64,000 bases of DNA from JADCRZ01 sp037718865 (GTDB lineage: Bacteria > Bacteroidota > Bacteroidia > Chitinophagales > Chitinophagaceae), in NCBI GenBank assembly GCA_037718865.1, contig JBBJMP010000018.1:54787-118786 (forward strand), in the 5' to 3' direction. Under the pieces are notes generated by a model. The model did no database searches and was not told where the DNA came from. It saw only the letters and a program-made list of their open reading frames with translations. The position numbers and the translations under genes are program-made. Of this stretch, positions 63,445 through 64,000 are shown piece by piece. How positions within the stretch are numbered: the first letter of the stretch is position 1; the number at the start of each line of letters is the position of its first letter.

Positions 63445-64000
63445 TTGCAGATATACAATCTTATTACCGTCATTATTGTGTTAACCGCAATCTTCGGTTA
63501 TATCAATTTTCGTTTTATTAGGTTACCTGCTACTATCGGAATTATGCTTTTGTCACTGATAGTATCACTTTTGGTTATTGCTACAGGTTACATATATCCT
63601 GGCTTCTTTATAAAGATTACAGACATAACAAAAACCATTGATTTCAACACTGCATTAATGAAGGTGATGCTGGCTTTTTTATTGTTTGCAGGAGCCATTC
63701 ATATTGATGTAAAACAATTAAAAGAAGAGAGTGCAGCAATCATCACCTTCTCCACAATAGGAGTATTAGTATCCACTGTTATCATTGCAGCTTCAATGTT
63801 TGTCGTAACTGGATGGTTCGGTATACCTATAGACTTTGTTTACTGTTTATTGTTTGGTGCATTAATTTCTCCTACAGATCCCATCGCCGTTTTAGGAATT
63901 TTAAAGAAAGCCAAAATACCACCAACACTCGAAATGAAAATATCGGGAGAAAGCCTGTTTAATGATGGAGTGGCAGTAGTGGTTTTTATTACCATTTATG
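63445..64000 (+). CDS. CPA1-family Na+/H+ antiporter, C-terminus beyond window
   Basis: The first 185 codons are present, and the frame is open to the right edge. The only in-frame start after the ClC stop is TTG at 63445 (TTG CAG ATA TAC). Several hydrophobic helices follow, then the CPA1 motif ALISPTDPIAVLGILKKAKIPP and ISGESLFNDGVAVVVF, with the ion-binding Asp in SPTDPIAV and the ND pair. It should exchange Na+ or K+ for H+. It follows the broken ClC gene by 12 nt in the same frame and shares its A+T-rich composition, so the two were probably acquired together. Confidence 0.92.
   Translation, partial: MQIYNLITVIIVLTAIFGYINFRFIRLPATIGIMLLSLIVSLLVIATGYIYPGFFIKITDITKTIDFNTALMKVMLAFLLFAGAIHIDVKQLKEESAAIITFSTIGVLVSTVIIAASMFVVTGWFGIPIDFVYCLLFGALISPTDPIAVLGILKKAKIPPTLEMKISGESLFNDGVAVVVFITIY

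Noticed and set aside
1..64000. tRNA genes or integration (att) sites
   Set aside because: I saw no TYC-loop or cloverleaf pattern and no phage integrase; a tRNA search program would be needed to exclude them fully.

Overview
The window is bacterial chromosome from a member of the Bacteroidota, most likely the Chitinophagaceae or a close relative. The evidence is a SusC/SusD pair beside secreted pectinases, a type IX secretion C-terminal domain, a short 285-residue primary sigma factor, DUF3822, DUF4249, DUF2027-Smr and DUF1835 proteins, a three-subunit succinate:quinone reductase with a single cytochrome b subunit, and repeated upstream matches to the Bacteroidota -7 promoter element TAnnTTTG. 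Most genes are intact and densely packed. The accessory or decaying material lies at the two ends and around one insertion sequence.

Region by region. 1-2.5 kb: the N-terminal 818 codons of a large, AT-rich P-loop ATPase of unknown role that runs off the left edge. 2.5-11.8 kb: a pectin-utilisation locus on the minus strand. It holds a truncated susC with an internal stop, an intact susD, a hairpin terminator, a PL1 pectate lyase, a collapsed CE8 pectin methylesterase remnant, and a 1417-residue PL1-CE8 fusion with a T9SS tail. 11.9-15.7 kb: five genes of a non-phosphorylative L-fucose (or related 6-deoxyhexose) pathway, lacking the expected dehydratase. 15.9-18.8 kb: yceD-rpmF-plsX and a CPBP membrane protein. 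18.8-19.2 kb: RNase P RNA. 19.2-28.2 kb: a long minus-strand housekeeping run (Smr protein, amino acid permease, polyprenyl synthetase, RNase R, LpxK, 5-FTHF cyclo-ligase, RsmD, DUF3822). 28.4-31.9 kb: MATE transporter, TPR protein, FolB, TrxB.

32.0-33.3 kb: a complete ISKra4-like insertion sequence of 1257 bp with 21-bp perfect terminal repeats, an 8-bp target duplication and a probable -1 frameshift at an A9 run. 33.3-45.4 kb: DUF4249 lipoprotein, RpoD, PurM, RibF, HolA, a coiled-coil membrane protein, a giant outer-membrane protein and an ABC-F ATPase. 45.6-49.8 kb: VOC protein and sdhCAB. 50.0-52.4 kb: accD, smpB and a secreted hypothetical. 52.6-59.3 kb: parE and parC with a DUF1835 protein and a serine hydrolase between them. 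59.5-61.7 kb: an OmpA-type lipoprotein, a 49-residue secreted peptide and a transglutaminase-like protein. 61.7-64 kb: a noncoding stretch, a broken ClC chloride channel gene and the start of a CPA1 Na+/H+ antiporter.

The main themes for a second look are (i) the partly decayed pectin/fucose locus, in which several independent lesions can be read directly; (ii) two families of dispersed palindromes, one placed identically between two unrelated pairs of same-strand genes; (iii) substitutions at expected catalytic residues in three otherwise intact enzymes; and (iv) the unexplained ATPase at the left edge. I did not find a convincing new multi-gene system; the left-edge ATPase is the best candidate for part of one.
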